Assembly (NCBI RefSeq): GCF_009827315.1
Contig: NZ_WTYF01000004.1
Coordinates: 930,001 to 994,000, forward strand
Source: Qipengyuania gaetbuli
GTDB taxonomy: Bacteria; Pseudomonadota; Alphaproteobacteria; Sphingomonadales; Sphingomonadaceae
Direction of reading: 5' to 3'
DNA: 64,000 bases
Shown here: piece by piece, positions 24,459 through 33,489 of the stretch
Numbering within the stretch: position 1 is the first letter of the stretch
Layout: every line of letters starts with the position of its first letter
Translations under genes and position numbers: made by a program
Notes under the pieces: model-generated
Told to the model about the DNA's origin: nothing
Seen by the model: the letters and a program-made list of their open reading frames with translations, nothing else
The model's database searches: none

Positions 24459-25763
24459 TTAAGCCCCCATCATCGCGGCAAGATCCTTCATCACCGCCTC
24501 GGGGAAGCCGGCATGGATCGGATAGGCTTCGGACGGCATGTATTGCGTATAAAGGCTGGCGCGCAGGTTTGCCTGATGGCTGACGAAGGCAACCGTGCCT
24601 GCAGCACCGCCCCAGCCATAAGCGCCGTTCGACACGCGGCCACCGGCGCCGAAGCCCTGCCCTTCGACCCAGGTCCCCTTGGTCGAGGCGGTTTCGGGCA
24701 GCAGGTTCGACGTGCCCATCTTGACCGCCGCTTCGCTCATCACGCGCTTGCCGTCGATGGTGCCATAGCCGAGCAGCATCTTGAGGAAGCGGTCGTAATC
24801 GCGCGGGCTGGAGACCAGGCCTGCCCCGCCGAAGGGGAAGGCCGGATCGTCGAGGTAGATCGAGGCCGGTGCCGGATCGAGCGGCAGTGGCATGCCGCCC
24901 ATGATGCCGTAATTGGTAGTAAATCGGGCCACTTCGCTCTTCGGTACACGGAAGAAGGTGCTGTTCATCCCGCTCGGCTCGAAGATCTGCGTGCGAAGGT
25001 ACTCGTCGAAGGACATGCCGCTGGCGACCTCGATCACGCGGCCGAGCAGGTCGAGGCTGACCGAATAGCTCCACTTGGTGCCCGGCTGAAGGACCAGCGG
25101 CAGCTGCGCGAGATTGTTGGCGAACTTGTCGAGGCCGCGGATCGCCTCTTCGCGGCCGAGGCCGGGGATCGGCAGACGGGTCACCTGTCCGGGCACGACG
25201 CCGTATTTGACGTAAAGATCGCGGATGGGGCCCTTCTGGATGATCGAATAGCCGAGGCCTGCTGTGTGGGTAAGCAGCTGGCGAATGGTGATCGGGCGTT
25301 CGGCAGGCACGAGGTCGGTGACCGAGCCGTCGTAGGTCTTCTGCACCTTCATGTTGGAGAAGGCCGGCAGCACTTCGGCGAGCGGCTGGTCGAGACCCAG
25401 CTTGCCCTCGTCAATCAGCATCATCGTTGCCATGCCGGTGACCGGCTTGGTCATGGAATAGATGCGATATAGGCTGTCCATGTCGACCGGCGTCGCGCCG
25501 CCCAGCACCAGCGTGCCCTTGGCGATCAGCAGCGGGTCCTTGTCGCCCCAGCCGAGCGCTGCGGCCATGTTGGCGACCTTGCCTTCGGCCACGTATTTGT
25601 TGACCATCGAGGATACCGAGGGCCACCGCGCTGCCGCGCCCTGCGCCATCGCCGCGCCGCCCAGCGGCAGGCCGGACATGGCTGCACCGGCAGTCATCCA
25701 TGCGCCGCCCCTCAGCAGCGAACGGCGGGAAAGCGGAGACGTATCGAAATCGCGGTAGGCCAT
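24459..25763 (-). CDS. Tat-exported serine hydrolase (class C beta-lactamase/esterase fold)
   Basis: A 434-residue protein with a twin-arginine signal (SPLSRRSLLRGG, about residues 9-20) ahead of a hydrophobic stretch. The catalytic domain has SMTK (SxxK nucleophile), YSYSV at the YxN position and HTAGLGYSI, as in beta-lactamase-related esterases and D-aminopeptidases; the final motif reads WGGAAGT (HxG replaced), as in many family VIII esterases. ATG 25763 follows GAGAGGAAA; the longer frame to 25874 has no ribosome site and would bury the Tat signal. The substrate is unknown. It is seven bases from nudC and may share its transcript. Confidence 0.87.
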   Translation of the reverse strand: MAYRDFDTSPLSRRSLLRGGAWMTAGAAMSGLPLGGAAMAQGAAARWPSVSSMVNKYVAEGKVANMAAALGWGDKDPLLIAKGTLVLGGATPVDMDSLYRIYSMTKPVTGMATMMLIDEGKLGLDQPLAEVLPAFSNMKVQKTYDGSVTDLVPAERPITIRQLLTHTAGLGYSIIQKGPIRDLYVKYGVVPGQVTRLPIPGLGREEAIRGLDKFANNLAQLPLVLQPGTKWSYSVSLDLLGRVIEVASGMSFDEYLRTQIFEPSGMNSTFFRVPKSEVARFTTNYGIMGGMPLPLDPAPASIYLDDPAFPFGGAGLVSSPRDYDRFLKMLLGYGTIDGKRVMSEAAVKMGTSNLLPETASTKGTWVEGQGFGAGGRVSNGAYGWGGAAGTVAFVSHQANLRASLYTQYMPSEAYPIHAGFPEAVMKDLAAMMGA

Positions 25764-25874
25764 GTATTTCCTCTCGAAACCTGGTGCGCGCGCCGTTTTG
25801 GGCAAGCGATCCTGAACGGTCAATTGCGAATCGAAACTATTGCAATCCGCAGGTGACTTACCCATATAGGACAC

Positions 25875-26096
25875 ATGCTGAACCTCCTCTCATTCATCTT
25901 CGGAATCGTCTCGCTGGTGATCGTGATCCCGGCGACCATCCCCCTCCTCGGTTGGGCCAACTGGATTGCACTGCCGCTGATCGTGATCGGCGTGGTGCTG
26001 GGCCAGCTGTCGTCGAGCAATGCGGGCCGCAACTTCTGCATCGTGGTGATGCTGATCGCAGTGGTCCGCCTGTCGCTGGGCGGCGGGATCATCTAG
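25875..26096 (+). CDS. Small two-helix membrane protein
   Basis: A 73-residue highly hydrophobic protein with two predicted membrane helices (about residues 2-24 and 32-46) and a third weaker one (56-70). The intervening SSSNAGRNF makes a short polar loop. It resembles small conserved inner-membrane proteins (DUF4190-like composition), but no family is certain. Its end overlaps the 3' end of the convergent mutY by four bases. Confidence 0.6.
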   Translation: MLNLLSFIFGIVSLVIVIPATIPLLGWANWIALPLIVIGVVLGQLSSSNAGRNFCIVVMLIAVVRLSLGGGII

Positions 26097-27091
26097 GCCA
26101 GCGCGAGCCGCGCAGCCTTGGCGAAAAGGGTCGGCAGGCCCGCATCCTCGAGCCTGTCGAGCGGCCACCATTCACCCTCGCCCAAAGTTTCCTCTTGCCG
26201 GAGGACCGACAGTTCGAGGTCGAAATGGGTAAAGCCGTGCCGCACTAATCCCAGTGCCTCGCCGATGGCATTACCCACACCGTCGCCGCGCGCGGACCAG
26301 CCGTCGTCCGGCAGCGCGCGCATGCCGCCCAGCATTCCGGTACCCTCGCGCCGGACCAGCCAGACCTGCCCTTCCCGCTCGATCCAGTATGCCTGGCCCT
26401 GCCGCAGCGGCTTGGCCTTTTTCGGCGCCTTGACCGGATAGCGCGCAGGTTCGCCCTCGGCCCGCGCGGCGCAGGCATGTGACAAGGGGCACAGCAGGCA
26501 CTTGGGATCACGCACGGTGCAAAGGCTGGAGCCGAGGTCCATCATCGCCTGCGCAAAATCGCCCGCGCGTTCTTCCGGCGTGATTTCATCGGTCCGTTCG
26601 CGGATCTCCTTGCGCGAGCCCGGCAGGGGATCGGCGATGGTGAAGAGGCGCGACACCACCCGCTCGACATTGGCATCGACCACCACGGCGCGCTGGCCGA
26701 ACGCAATCGCGGCGACCGCGGCGGCCGTATAGGCACCGAGGCCCGGCAGCTTGCGCAGGGCCTCTTCGTCCGCAGGGAAAGCACCCAGTTCGGCCACGGC
26801 CTTGGCCGCCTTCACGAGATTGCGCGCCCGCGAATAGTATCCCAGTCCCGCCCATGCCGCCATGACGTCCTCTTCCGGAGCGGCGGCCAGCGCCTGCATA
26901 TCCGGCCATCGGCTGGTGAATGCCTCGAAATAGGGTTTCACGGCGGCCACGGTGGTCTGCTGCAGCATTACCTCCGACAGCCAGACGCGATAGGGATCGG
27001 GCGGCGGCGCACCGGGCGGCGCGCGCCACGGCAGGTCGCGGGCATGCGCGTCGTACCAGTCGAGAAGCGTGTCGGAGATGCTGGCGGCCAC
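26093..27091 (-). CDS. mutY: A/G-specific adenine glycosylase MutY
   Basis: A 332-residue MutY. The HhH-GPD fold has the catalytic Glu40 (SEVMLQQT), the helix-hairpin-helix LPGLGAYTAAAV and Asp138 (VVDANVERV). The 4Fe-4S cluster ligands are Cys190, Cys197, Cys200 and Cys206 (CxxxxxxCxxCxxxxxC). A C-terminal NUDIX-like domain recognises 8-oxoG. MutY removes A mispaired with 8-oxoguanine. It is divergent from dciA with only 14 bases between starts. Confidence 0.95.
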   Translation of the reverse strand: MAASISDTLLDWYDAHARDLPWRAPPGAPPPDPYRVWLSEVMLQQTTVAAVKPYFEAFTSRWPDMQALAAAPEEDVMAAWAGLGYYSRARNLVKAAKAVAELGAFPADEEALRKLPGLGAYTAAAVAAIAFGQRAVVVDANVERVVSRLFTIADPLPGSRKEIRERTDEITPEERAGDFAQAMMDLGSSLCTVRDPKCLLCPLSHACAARAEGEPARYPVKAPKKAKPLRQGQAYWIEREGQVWLVRREGTGMLGGMRALPDDGWSARGDGVGNAIGEALGLVRHGFTHFDLELSVLRQEETLGEGEWWPLDRLEDAGLPTLFAKAARLALA

Positions 27092-27105
27092 GGCCTGCCT
27101 ATGGC

Positions 27106-27660
27106 ATGAGCGCCGCCGTCATGGAAAGCGACAAGCCCGAACCAAAACCTAAAAAGGCTGCGCGCCCTTATGAACGTCCGCGCGGAGGACAGGCGAAGGC
27201 GATTTCCGACCTGATGCCGCAGATCGGCCGCCCTGCCTTCCGTCGTTTCGGCTTTGTCCAGTCGTCCATCGTCAGCCGCTGGCCCGAGATCGTGGGTGAT
27301 ACGCATTCGCTGGTTTGCACGCCGGAAATGATCCGCTTTCCTCCCGGTGAGAAGTCGGAAGGCATTCTCGAACTGGTGGTGAAGCCCGCCCATGCGCCGC
27401 TGATCCAGCAGGTGCTGCCCGAGATCATCGAGCGAGTGAACCGGTTCTTCGGCTATCGCGCAGTTGCCCGCATCAAGCTGCGGCAAGGTGCGGTTAAGCC
27501 TCCCGAGGGCAGGCAGAAGGCCAAGGCCCCGCCTTCGCTGAAGCCGATTCCTATGGAACTGGGTGACAGCCTGCGCGATATTGGCGACCCGGAACTGCGC
27601 GCGGTGCTCGAATCGCTGGCGCGCGGCCTCGGATCGCAGGATGAGAACGGAACCGATTGA
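27106..27660 (+). CDS. DUF721 protein, probable DciA-type helicase loader
   Basis: A 184-residue protein with the DUF721 core ISDLMPQIGRPAFRRFGFVQSSIVSRWPEIVG and LLVVKPAHAPLIQQVLPEIIERVNRFFGY, a KH-like domain. DciA is the ancestral loader of the replicative helicase DnaB where DnaC is absent. The C-terminal tail is flexible. ATG 27106 is taken; ATG 27121 (MESDKPEP) is an alternative. It is divergent from mutY with 14 bases between starts, so promoters must overlap coding sequence. The signal-bearing DsbA gene follows with a 1-base gap. Confidence 0.85.
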   Translation: MSAAVMESDKPEPKPKKAARPYERPRGGQAKAISDLMPQIGRPAFRRFGFVQSSIVSRWPEIVGDTHSLVCTPEMIRFPPGEKSEGILELVVKPAHAPLIQQVLPEIIERVNRFFGYRAVARIKLRQGAVKPPEGRQKAKAPPSLKPIPMELGDSLRDIGDPELRAVLESLARGLGSQDENGTD

Positions 27661-27661
27661 C

Positions 27662-28384
27662 GTGAAAATTCCCGCCCGGCTCGTAGCGCCCGCATTCCTT
27701 GCCATTGCCGCCACTCTTTCAGCTGCCCCCGCCGCAGCGCAGGACAAGCCTGCTGTCGCCAAGCCGAAGAACGGCAACTGGAGCAGCGTCATCACCGAAA
27801 CCGCCGGCGGCCACCTGCTCGGCAATCCGGAAGCGGATGCGCGGCTGGTCGAATTCATGAGCTATACCTGCTCGCATTGCGCCGATTTCGCGCGCAGCGG
27901 CGAAGGGGCGATCAAGCTGCTCTACGTGCCCAGCGGCAAGGTCGCCTTCGAGGTACGCCACCTGATCCGCGACCCCGTGGACCTCACTGCCGCGCTCGCT
28001 GCCCAATGCGGTCCGGCGAACAATTTCTTTGCCAACCATGCCGCGCTGATCGGCAAGTATGCCGACTGGATGGCCAAGGCGCGCAGCATGACGCAGGCGC
28101 AGATGGCGCGCTGGAATTTCGGCAGCTTCGGCTCGCGCGCGCAGGCCATCGCCAGCGATCTCGACTTCTACGAGATCATGGAAGGCCGCGGCTATTCGCG
28201 TATCGAGGTCGACAAGTGCCTGACCGACGAGGCCCGGGCGCAGGCAATCGCCGCGCAGAGCCAGGCCGATATCCAGAAATTCGGCCTGCGCGGCACACCC
28301 ACCTTCTTCATGGGCGGCGAACAGCTCGACGCACATGACTGGAAATCGCTGCAGCCGCATCTCGACGCCCTGTTCCGCAAGTGA
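27662..28384 (+). CDS. Periplasmic DsbA-family thiol-disulfide oxidoreductase
   Basis: A 240-residue protein read from GTG 27662, one base after the dciA stop; ATG 27641 is in frame but inside dciA. It has a signal peptide ending near APAAAQD. The thioredoxin domain carries CSHC (YTCSHCADF) and the cis-Pro loop RGTPTFFMGG. It probably forms or shuffles disulfides in exported proteins. A second DsbA-family gene lies 116 bases downstream, separated by a terminator-like hairpin. Confidence 0.85.
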   Translation: MKIPARLVAPAFLAIAATLSAAPAAAQDKPAVAKPKNGNWSSVITETAGGHLLGNPEADARLVEFMSYTCSHCADFARSGEGAIKLLYVPSGKVAFEVRHLIRDPVDLTAALAAQCGPANNFFANHAALIGKYADWMAKARSMTQAQMARWNFGSFGSRAQAIASDLDFYEIMEGRGYSRIEVDKCLTDEARAQAIAAQSQADIQKFGLRGTPTFFMGGEQLDAHDWKSLQPHLDALFRK

Positions 28385-28388
28385 ACCG

Positions 28389-28409
28389 GGCAACCGCGGG
28401 GTTGCCTTT
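28389..28409 (+). terminator. Probable weak intrinsic terminator
   Basis: Seven-base arms GGCAACC (28389-28395) and GGTTGCC (28400-28406) with a GCGG loop are followed by TTT. It sits five bases past the first DsbA-family stop and before the second. Confidence 0.5.
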
Positions 28410-28500
28410 ACCGGGGACAGCCCTGTGGACACCGCCTCCGTGACGCTTCACCTGCGCCGGACCCTAGCCTAGCCTTTTTCATCCACTCGAGAGGAATCCG

Positions 28501-29244
28501 ATGAAGACCAGCCTGCGTTTCGCCCTTGCAGCCCCCCTCGCACTCGCGCTTGCCGCCTGTGGCGGCGATGCCGGAGAAGCGGAAGTCGGCGCCCTCGAAG
28601 GCGAACCCATCGCCGCCATTCCCGCCCCCGAAGGATCGAGCTGGCTCGAAACTGCCAGCAAGACCGCGGAAGGTGGCTTCGTCATCGGCAACCCCGATGC
28701 CCCGATCAAGCTGGTCGAATTCGCCAGCCACACCTGCGGCGCCTGCGCCTATTTCGCGGAAACCGGTTCGGCCCCGCTCCAGCAAGACTACGTCAGCACC
28801 GGCGTCGTCAGCTACGAAATCCGCCCGCTGCTGCGCGATCCGCTGGACGTGACCATCTCGGCGCTGGCCCAGTGCGGCGCGCCGGAAAGCTTCCACGCCC
28901 TGTCCGACCAGGCATGGGCCGCCCTGCCGAGCTTCGGTGAGGCCCTGCAGGCCAGCGGTGCTTACGAATCCGCCATGGCCGCCCCGCCGGAACAGCGCTT
29001 CCTGCTGCTGGCACAGGGCGCCGGCCTGATCGACTTCTTCGCCTCGCGCGGACTGTCGGCCGACCAGGCACGCAGCTGCCTCGCCGACACGGCCAAGATT
29101 GAAGAGATGGCCAATACCTCGCGCGCCGCGGCCGATGCGGCCAAGGTAACCGGCACGCCCACCTTCTTCCTCAACGGCAACCGTATCGAGGAAAACCAGT
29201 GGGCAGCGCTCGAACCCATCCTGCAGCGCGCCGGCGCCAGGTAA
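28501..29244 (+). CDS. DsbA-family lipoprotein-type thiol oxidoreductase
   Basis: A 247-residue protein with a lipobox (LAAC near residue 20), so probably anchored in a membrane. The domain architecture repeats the upstream gene: CGAC active site (HTCGACAYF) and cis-Pro GTPTFFLNG. The acidic linker (residues 22-46) would tether the domain. The pair seems to come from gene duplication and divergent localisation. It lies 27 bases ahead of smc and may share its transcript. Confidence 0.85.
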   Translation: MKTSLRFALAAPLALALAACGGDAGEAEVGALEGEPIAAIPAPEGSSWLETASKTAEGGFVIGNPDAPIKLVEFASHTCGACAYFAETGSAPLQQDYVSTGVVSYEIRPLLRDPLDVTISALAQCGAPESFHALSDQAWAALPSFGEALQASGAYESAMAAPPEQRFLLLAQGAGLIDFFASRGLSADQARSCLADTAKIEEMANTSRAAADAAKVTGTPTFFLNGNRIEENQWAALEPILQRAGAR

Positions 29245-29271
29245 GGGCCGAGGCAGGGGGGCGATAAGGCG

Positions 29272-32200
29272 ATGCTCATCAAACAGCTCAGGTTGAGCGG
29301 TTTCAAGAGCTTCGTCGAGCCGTCCACCCTGCGCATCGAACCCGGCCTGACCGGGGTCGTCGGCCCGAACGGCTGCGGCAAGTCCAACCTGCTCGAAGCG
29401 ATCCGCTGGGTGATGGGCGAAAACTCGCCCAAGTCCATGCGCTCGGGCGGGATGGAAGACGTGATTTTCGCCGGCACCGCCACCCGCCCGCCGCGCGACT
29501 TCGCCGAAGTCCAGCTGTCCGCCGAAAGTGACGACGGCGACGAGCTCGAAGTCATTCGCCGCATCGAACGCGGCGCGGGCAGCGCCTACCGCGTCAACGG
29601 CAAGGATGTGCGCGCCAAGGATGTCGCGCTGACCTTTGCCGACGCGGCGACCGGTGCGCACAGCCCGGCACTCGTCAGCCAGGGCAAGATCGCGCAGGTC
29701 ATCGCCGCAAAGCCGCAGGAACGGCGCATGATGCTGGAAGAGGCGGCGGGCATTGCCGGTCTTCACGTCCGGCGCAAGGATGCCGAAAGCAAGCTGCGGC
29801 AGACCGAAACCAACCTCGCGCGGCTCGAAGACCTCATGGCGGGCCTCGACAGCCAGATCGCCTCGCTGCGGCGCCAGGCCAAGCAGGCGGAACGCTACAA
29901 GAAGCTGTCGGACGAAATAAAGTCGGCAGAAGCCCGGCTGGTCTTTGCCCGCTGGCGCGATGCCGCCGCTGCCGCCGAAGCGGCGAAGAAGGCCGCCGGA
30001 GAGGCAGAGGCCCGGGTCGTGCAGGCGCAGGCTGCCGCCGACGAAGCCCAGAAGGCACAGCGTGCCGCCGCCGAAGCCCTTGCCGAAGCGCGCGAGGAAC
30101 AGGCTGACCGCCGCGATGATGCCAGCGCCCACGGCCACCGCATGGCCGCGCTCACCAGCCAGCTCGAGGCCGCCGAACAGCGCCTCGCCGACCTCGAACG
30201 GCAGAAGCGGCGGCTGGAGGAAGATCGCGGCGATGCCGACCGGCTGACCAAGGATGCCGCTGAAGCGCTCGCCCGGCTGGAAAAGGAACTGGCCGCCAGC
30301 GAAAAGGACCTCGCCGCCAACGAGGAACGCCGCCCCGCCCTAGTCGCGCAAAGCGAGGACGCAGAGCGCGCCAGCCGGACTGCCGAACTCGCTCTCGCCA
30401 AGGCCACCGCAGACAATGCGGGGGTCGAAGCGGAATGGCGCGTAGTCGAGGCGGAAATCGCTCAGGCAAGGCTGCGGCTCGACCGCGTGGAAGCCGAAGG
30501 CCGCCGCATGGCCGACCAGCGCGGTGCCCTCGCCGGAGAAGACGTCGACGGCGCGCTCGAACGCGCGAAAAAGGCCGCGCAGAACGCCACCACGTCGCTC
30601 GAACAGCAGCGCACTGCACTCGAGGCCATGCAGGCCCGCAAGGCGGAATTGCAGGCCGCAAGGGACGAGGCGGCCAGCGCGCTCTCCAGCGCCCGCGCCG
30701 AACTCTCGGGCGTCGAGCGCGAACACACCGCCCTGCTGCGCGACCGCGAGGCGCGCGAAAGGGCCGCGGCCAAACGCTCCGGCCGCCAGCAGGCGATCGA
30801 CGGCGTGCGCGCAGCCAAGGGCTATGAACGCGCCGCTGCCGCCGCGCTGGGCCGCGACGGCAAGGCGCTGCTCGGCCTGCCAGAAGATGGCGCGGAAGGG
30901 CGCTACTGGACCGGGGCCGATGCGCCCAAGAAGGTGGCGGACAGCCTAGCCGACCATCTCGATGCCTGCCCCGCCGAATTGCGCGCCCGCCTCGCCCTCG
31001 TCCACGTGGCCGAAAGCGATGACGGACGCAGCCTTGCACCGGGCGAAAGCCTCGTCACCATGGCCGGGCATCTGCGCCGCTGGGACGGCCTCGTCGTGCG
31101 CGGCGAAGGCGCGGCGGAAGCTGCCCGCCTGGAAGCCGACAACCGCTTCGCCGAACTCGATGCGCAGGTGCCCGCTTTGCAGACCGCGCTGGAAAGCGCC
31201 GAAAACGCTCAGGCAAGCGCGAGCGAGGAACTCTCGAACCTCCAGCGAGACCTGATCGCGGCCGAGCGCGAACTTGCCGGTGCCGCCGATGCGGAACGGC
31301 AGGCACTGCGCGCTCTCGACCAAGCGGAAGCCGCGCGCGAACGCATCGCAGCGCGCCTTGCCGAACTCGAACGGGCCGAGGGCGAACACGCCGAACTCGT
31401 CGCTGCCGCAAAGACCGACCTTGCCGCTGCCGAGGCCAAGCGCAAGGCCCTGCCCGATCCTGAAGCAGGCCGCGCCTCGCTCGAAGCCGCCCGCGCGAAG
31501 AACGAGGCGGCCCGCGCGGCCTTGCAAGCCCGTGCCGCCGAACTGGCCGCGCACGACCAGGGCCTTGCCGTCTCGCGCGAACGCACCAGCGCCCAGCGCT
31601 CCGACATGGCGAACTGGCAGGCGCGTTCGGGCGAAGCTGCCCGGCGCCTGTCCGACATGGCTCGCCGGTTCGAGGAAATCGAGGAAGAGCGTGCCGTCTA
31701 CGCCGCCAAGCCCGAAGGCCTGATGCGCGAGATCGAACAGGGCGACCAGGTGCGCGAGCGCCTGGGCCGCGAACTGGCCGAAGCCGAGGCTGCCGTCGCC
31801 TCCGCGAACGAGCAGGCACAGGAGGCCGAGCGCGGCTTCGCTGCGGCCAACGAGGCACTCGCAGCCGCACGCGAGAACCGCGCTGGCCTGGTTGCACGGG
31901 CCGAGAACGAGGACGGTCGCCGCATCGAAATGGCGCGGATTTCGGGCGAACGCTTCCAGTCGCCCCCGCCCCTGCTGTCGACGAAGTTCGAATTCGACGA
32001 AACCGCAGTCAAATCCGCCGAGGCAGAGGCCGAGGAAATGGACCGGCTCACCGCGAGCCGCGAGCGCATCGGCCCGGTGAACCTCGTCGCCGCCGAAGAG
32101 CTGGAGCGGATCGAGAGCGAGCACGGCTCCAACGCGGCCGAACAGGAAGAACTGCGCGAGGCGGTCAATCGCCTGCGCGGATCGATCGGCAGCCTCAACC

Positions 32201-32694
32201 GCGAAGGGCGCGAGCGGCTGCGCGAGGCGTTCGAACGGGTGAATGACCACTTCAAGCACCTCTTCACCCGCCTGTTCGAAGGTGGCGAGGCGCATCTTGC
32301 CCTCATCGACAGCGACGATCCACTGGAAGCCGGCCTCGAAATCTTCGCCCAGCCGCCGGGCAAGCGCCTGCAGTCGCTGACCCTCCTTTCGGGCGGCGAA
32401 CAGGCGCTGACCGCGACTGCGCTGATCTTCGCGCTGTTCCTTACCAACCCGGCCCCGATCTGCGTGCTGGACGAAGTCGACGCGCCGCTGGACGATGCGA
32501 ATATCGACCGCTTCTGCGACCTGCTCGACGCGATGGTGATGGAAACCGACACGCGTTACCTCATCGTCACGCACAATGCGGTCACGATGAGCCGCATGCA
32601 CCGCCTGTTCGGCGTCACCATGATCGAGAAAGGCATCAGCCGCCTCGTCAGCGTGGACTTGGGCGGGGCAGAGGAACTGCTGGCGGCGGAGTAG
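29272..32694 (+). CDS. smc: Chromosome segregation protein SMC
   Basis: An 1140-residue SMC ATPase. Walker A GPNGCGKSN at about residue 32 lies in the N-terminal head, a coiled-coil arm rich in Ala, Glu, Arg and Lys spans roughly 165-500 and 670-960, and a short hinge lies between (about 505-665). The C-terminal head has the signature LLSGGEQALTA and Walker B ICVLDEVDAPLDD. SMC with ScpA/ScpB condenses and segregates the chromosome. The length fits alphaproteobacteria. The hinge is shorter than in Bacillus and lacks a few conserved Gly-rich stretches. Confidence 0.96.
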   Translation: MLIKQLRLSGFKSFVEPSTLRIEPGLTGVVGPNGCGKSNLLEAIRWVMGENSPKSMRSGGMEDVIFAGTATRPPRDFAEVQLSAESDDGDELEVIRRIERGAGSAYRVNGKDVRAKDVALTFADAATGAHSPALVSQGKIAQVIAAKPQERRMMLEEAAGIAGLHVRRKDAESKLRQTETNLARLEDLMAGLDSQIASLRRQAKQAERYKKLSDEIKSAEARLVFARWRDAAAAAEAAKKAAGEAEARVVQAQAAADEAQKAQRAAAEALAEAREEQADRRDDASAHGHRMAALTSQLEAAEQRLADLERQKRRLEEDRGDADRLTKDAAEALARLEKELAASEKDLAANEERRPALVAQSEDAERASRTAELALAKATADNAGVEAEWRVVEAEIAQARLRLDRVEAEGRRMADQRGALAGEDVDGALERAKKAAQNATTSLEQQRTALEAMQARKAELQAARDEAASALSSARAELSGVEREHTALLRDREARERAAAKRSGRQQAIDGVRAAKGYERAAAAALGRDGKALLGLPEDGAEGRYWTGADAPKKVADSLADHLDACPAELRARLALVHVAESDDGRSLAPGESLVTMAGHLRRWDGLVVRGEGAAEAARLEADNRFAELDAQVPALQTALESAENAQASASEELSNLQRDLIAAERELAGAADAERQALRALDQAEAARERIAARLAELERAEGEHAELVAAAKTDLAAAEAKRKALPDPEAGRASLEAARAKNEAARAALQARAAELAAHDQGLAVSRERTSAQRSDMANWQARSGEAARRLSDMARRFEEIEEERAVYAAKPEGLMREIEQGDQVRERLGRELAEAEAAVASANEQAQEAERGFAAANEALAAARENRAGLVARAENEDGRRIEMARISGERFQSPPPLLSTKFEFDETAVKSAEAEAEEMDRLTASRERIGPVNLVAAEELERIESEHGSNAAEQEELREAVNRLRGSIGSLNREGRERLREAFERVNDHFKHLFTRLFEGGEAHLALIDSDDPLEAGLEIFAQPPGKRLQSLTLLSGGEQALTATALIFALFLTNPAPICVLDEVDAPLDDANIDRFCDLLDAMVMETDTRYLIVTHNAVTMSRMHRLFGVTMIEKGISRLVSVDLGGAEELLAAE

Positions 32695-32731
32695 TCTGCC
32701 CGCTCGTCCTGCGTTGTGGGAGGACAGAGAG

Positions 32732-33436
32732 ATGACCAGACTGAAGACGCATACCGAGAGCCACGCGACTTCTCGCATCGGCTGGCTGCGGGCCGCCGTC
32801 ATGGGCGCCAATGACGGCATCGTATCGACAGCAAGCCTGATCGTCGGCGTCGCTGCAGCAAGTGCGGGACGAAGCGAGATCCTTATTGCGGGTATGGCTT
32901 CGCTGTTTGCCGGCGCGATGTCGATGGCCGCAGGCGAGTATGTTTCGGTCAGTTCGCAGGCCGACACGGAGAAGGCCGACCTCGCCCGAGAAAGGAAAGA
33001 ACTGGCAAGCGACCCGGAATTCGAACACGCGGAATTGGCATCGGTTTACGAGGCGCGCGGCGTCGACGCCACGACAGCGAAGGAAGTCGCGCGGCAGATG
33101 ATGGCGCATGATGCCTTGACTGCGCATGCACGCGACGAACTGGGTATTTCTGAGGTAAGCACGGCTCGCCCGCTCCAGGCGGCGATAGCTTCCGCTCTCA
33201 CCTTCATCGCAGGCGCTGCCGCACCGCTCCTTGTAGTGCCCTTCGCGCCGCTTGCATCAATGGTGATGGCCGTGGCCGCTGCTTCGCTCGTGTGCCTTGC
33301 AGTGCTTGGGGCGCTGGGTGCCAAGGCAGGCGGGGCGCCGGTAGTGCCCTCGGTTGTCAGGGTCGTGTTCTGGGGTGCGATGGCGATGGTCGTCACCGCA
33401 CTGGTCGGAAAACTGTTTGGCGCCGTTGTGGCCTAG
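32732..33436 (+). CDS. VIT1/CCC1-family iron/manganese transporter
   Basis: A 234-residue membrane protein with the VIT hallmark NDGIVSTASLIVGVAAAS near residue 32, ASLFAGAMSMAAGEYVSVSSQADTE in the second helix, and a cytosolic segment rich in Glu/Asp/His (about residues 82-134) that binds metal in VIT1. Five helices are visible. The family transports Fe2+ and Mn2+ out of the cytosol. ATG 32732 follows GGAGGACAGAGAG. It is 37 bases past smc with no shared function. Confidence 0.9.
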   Translation: MTRLKTHTESHATSRIGWLRAAVMGANDGIVSTASLIVGVAAASAGRSEILIAGMASLFAGAMSMAAGEYVSVSSQADTEKADLARERKELASDPEFEHAELASVYEARGVDATTAKEVARQMMAHDALTAHARDELGISEVSTARPLQAAIASALTFIAGAAAPLLVVPFAPLASMVMAVAAASLVCLAVLGALGAKAGGAPVVPSVVRVVFWGAMAMVVTALVGKLFGAVVA

Positions 33437-33489
33437 GTAATTTACCGACACGCCTTTTGGGCAAACGATCCGTTATTGGTGGAAGAAAT

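Noticed and set aside
30946..32967. Long minus-strand frames opposite smc.
   Set aside because: They are antisense to coiled-coil codons, hence long and Ala/Arg/Ser-rich with no motif; smc is complete on the plus strand.
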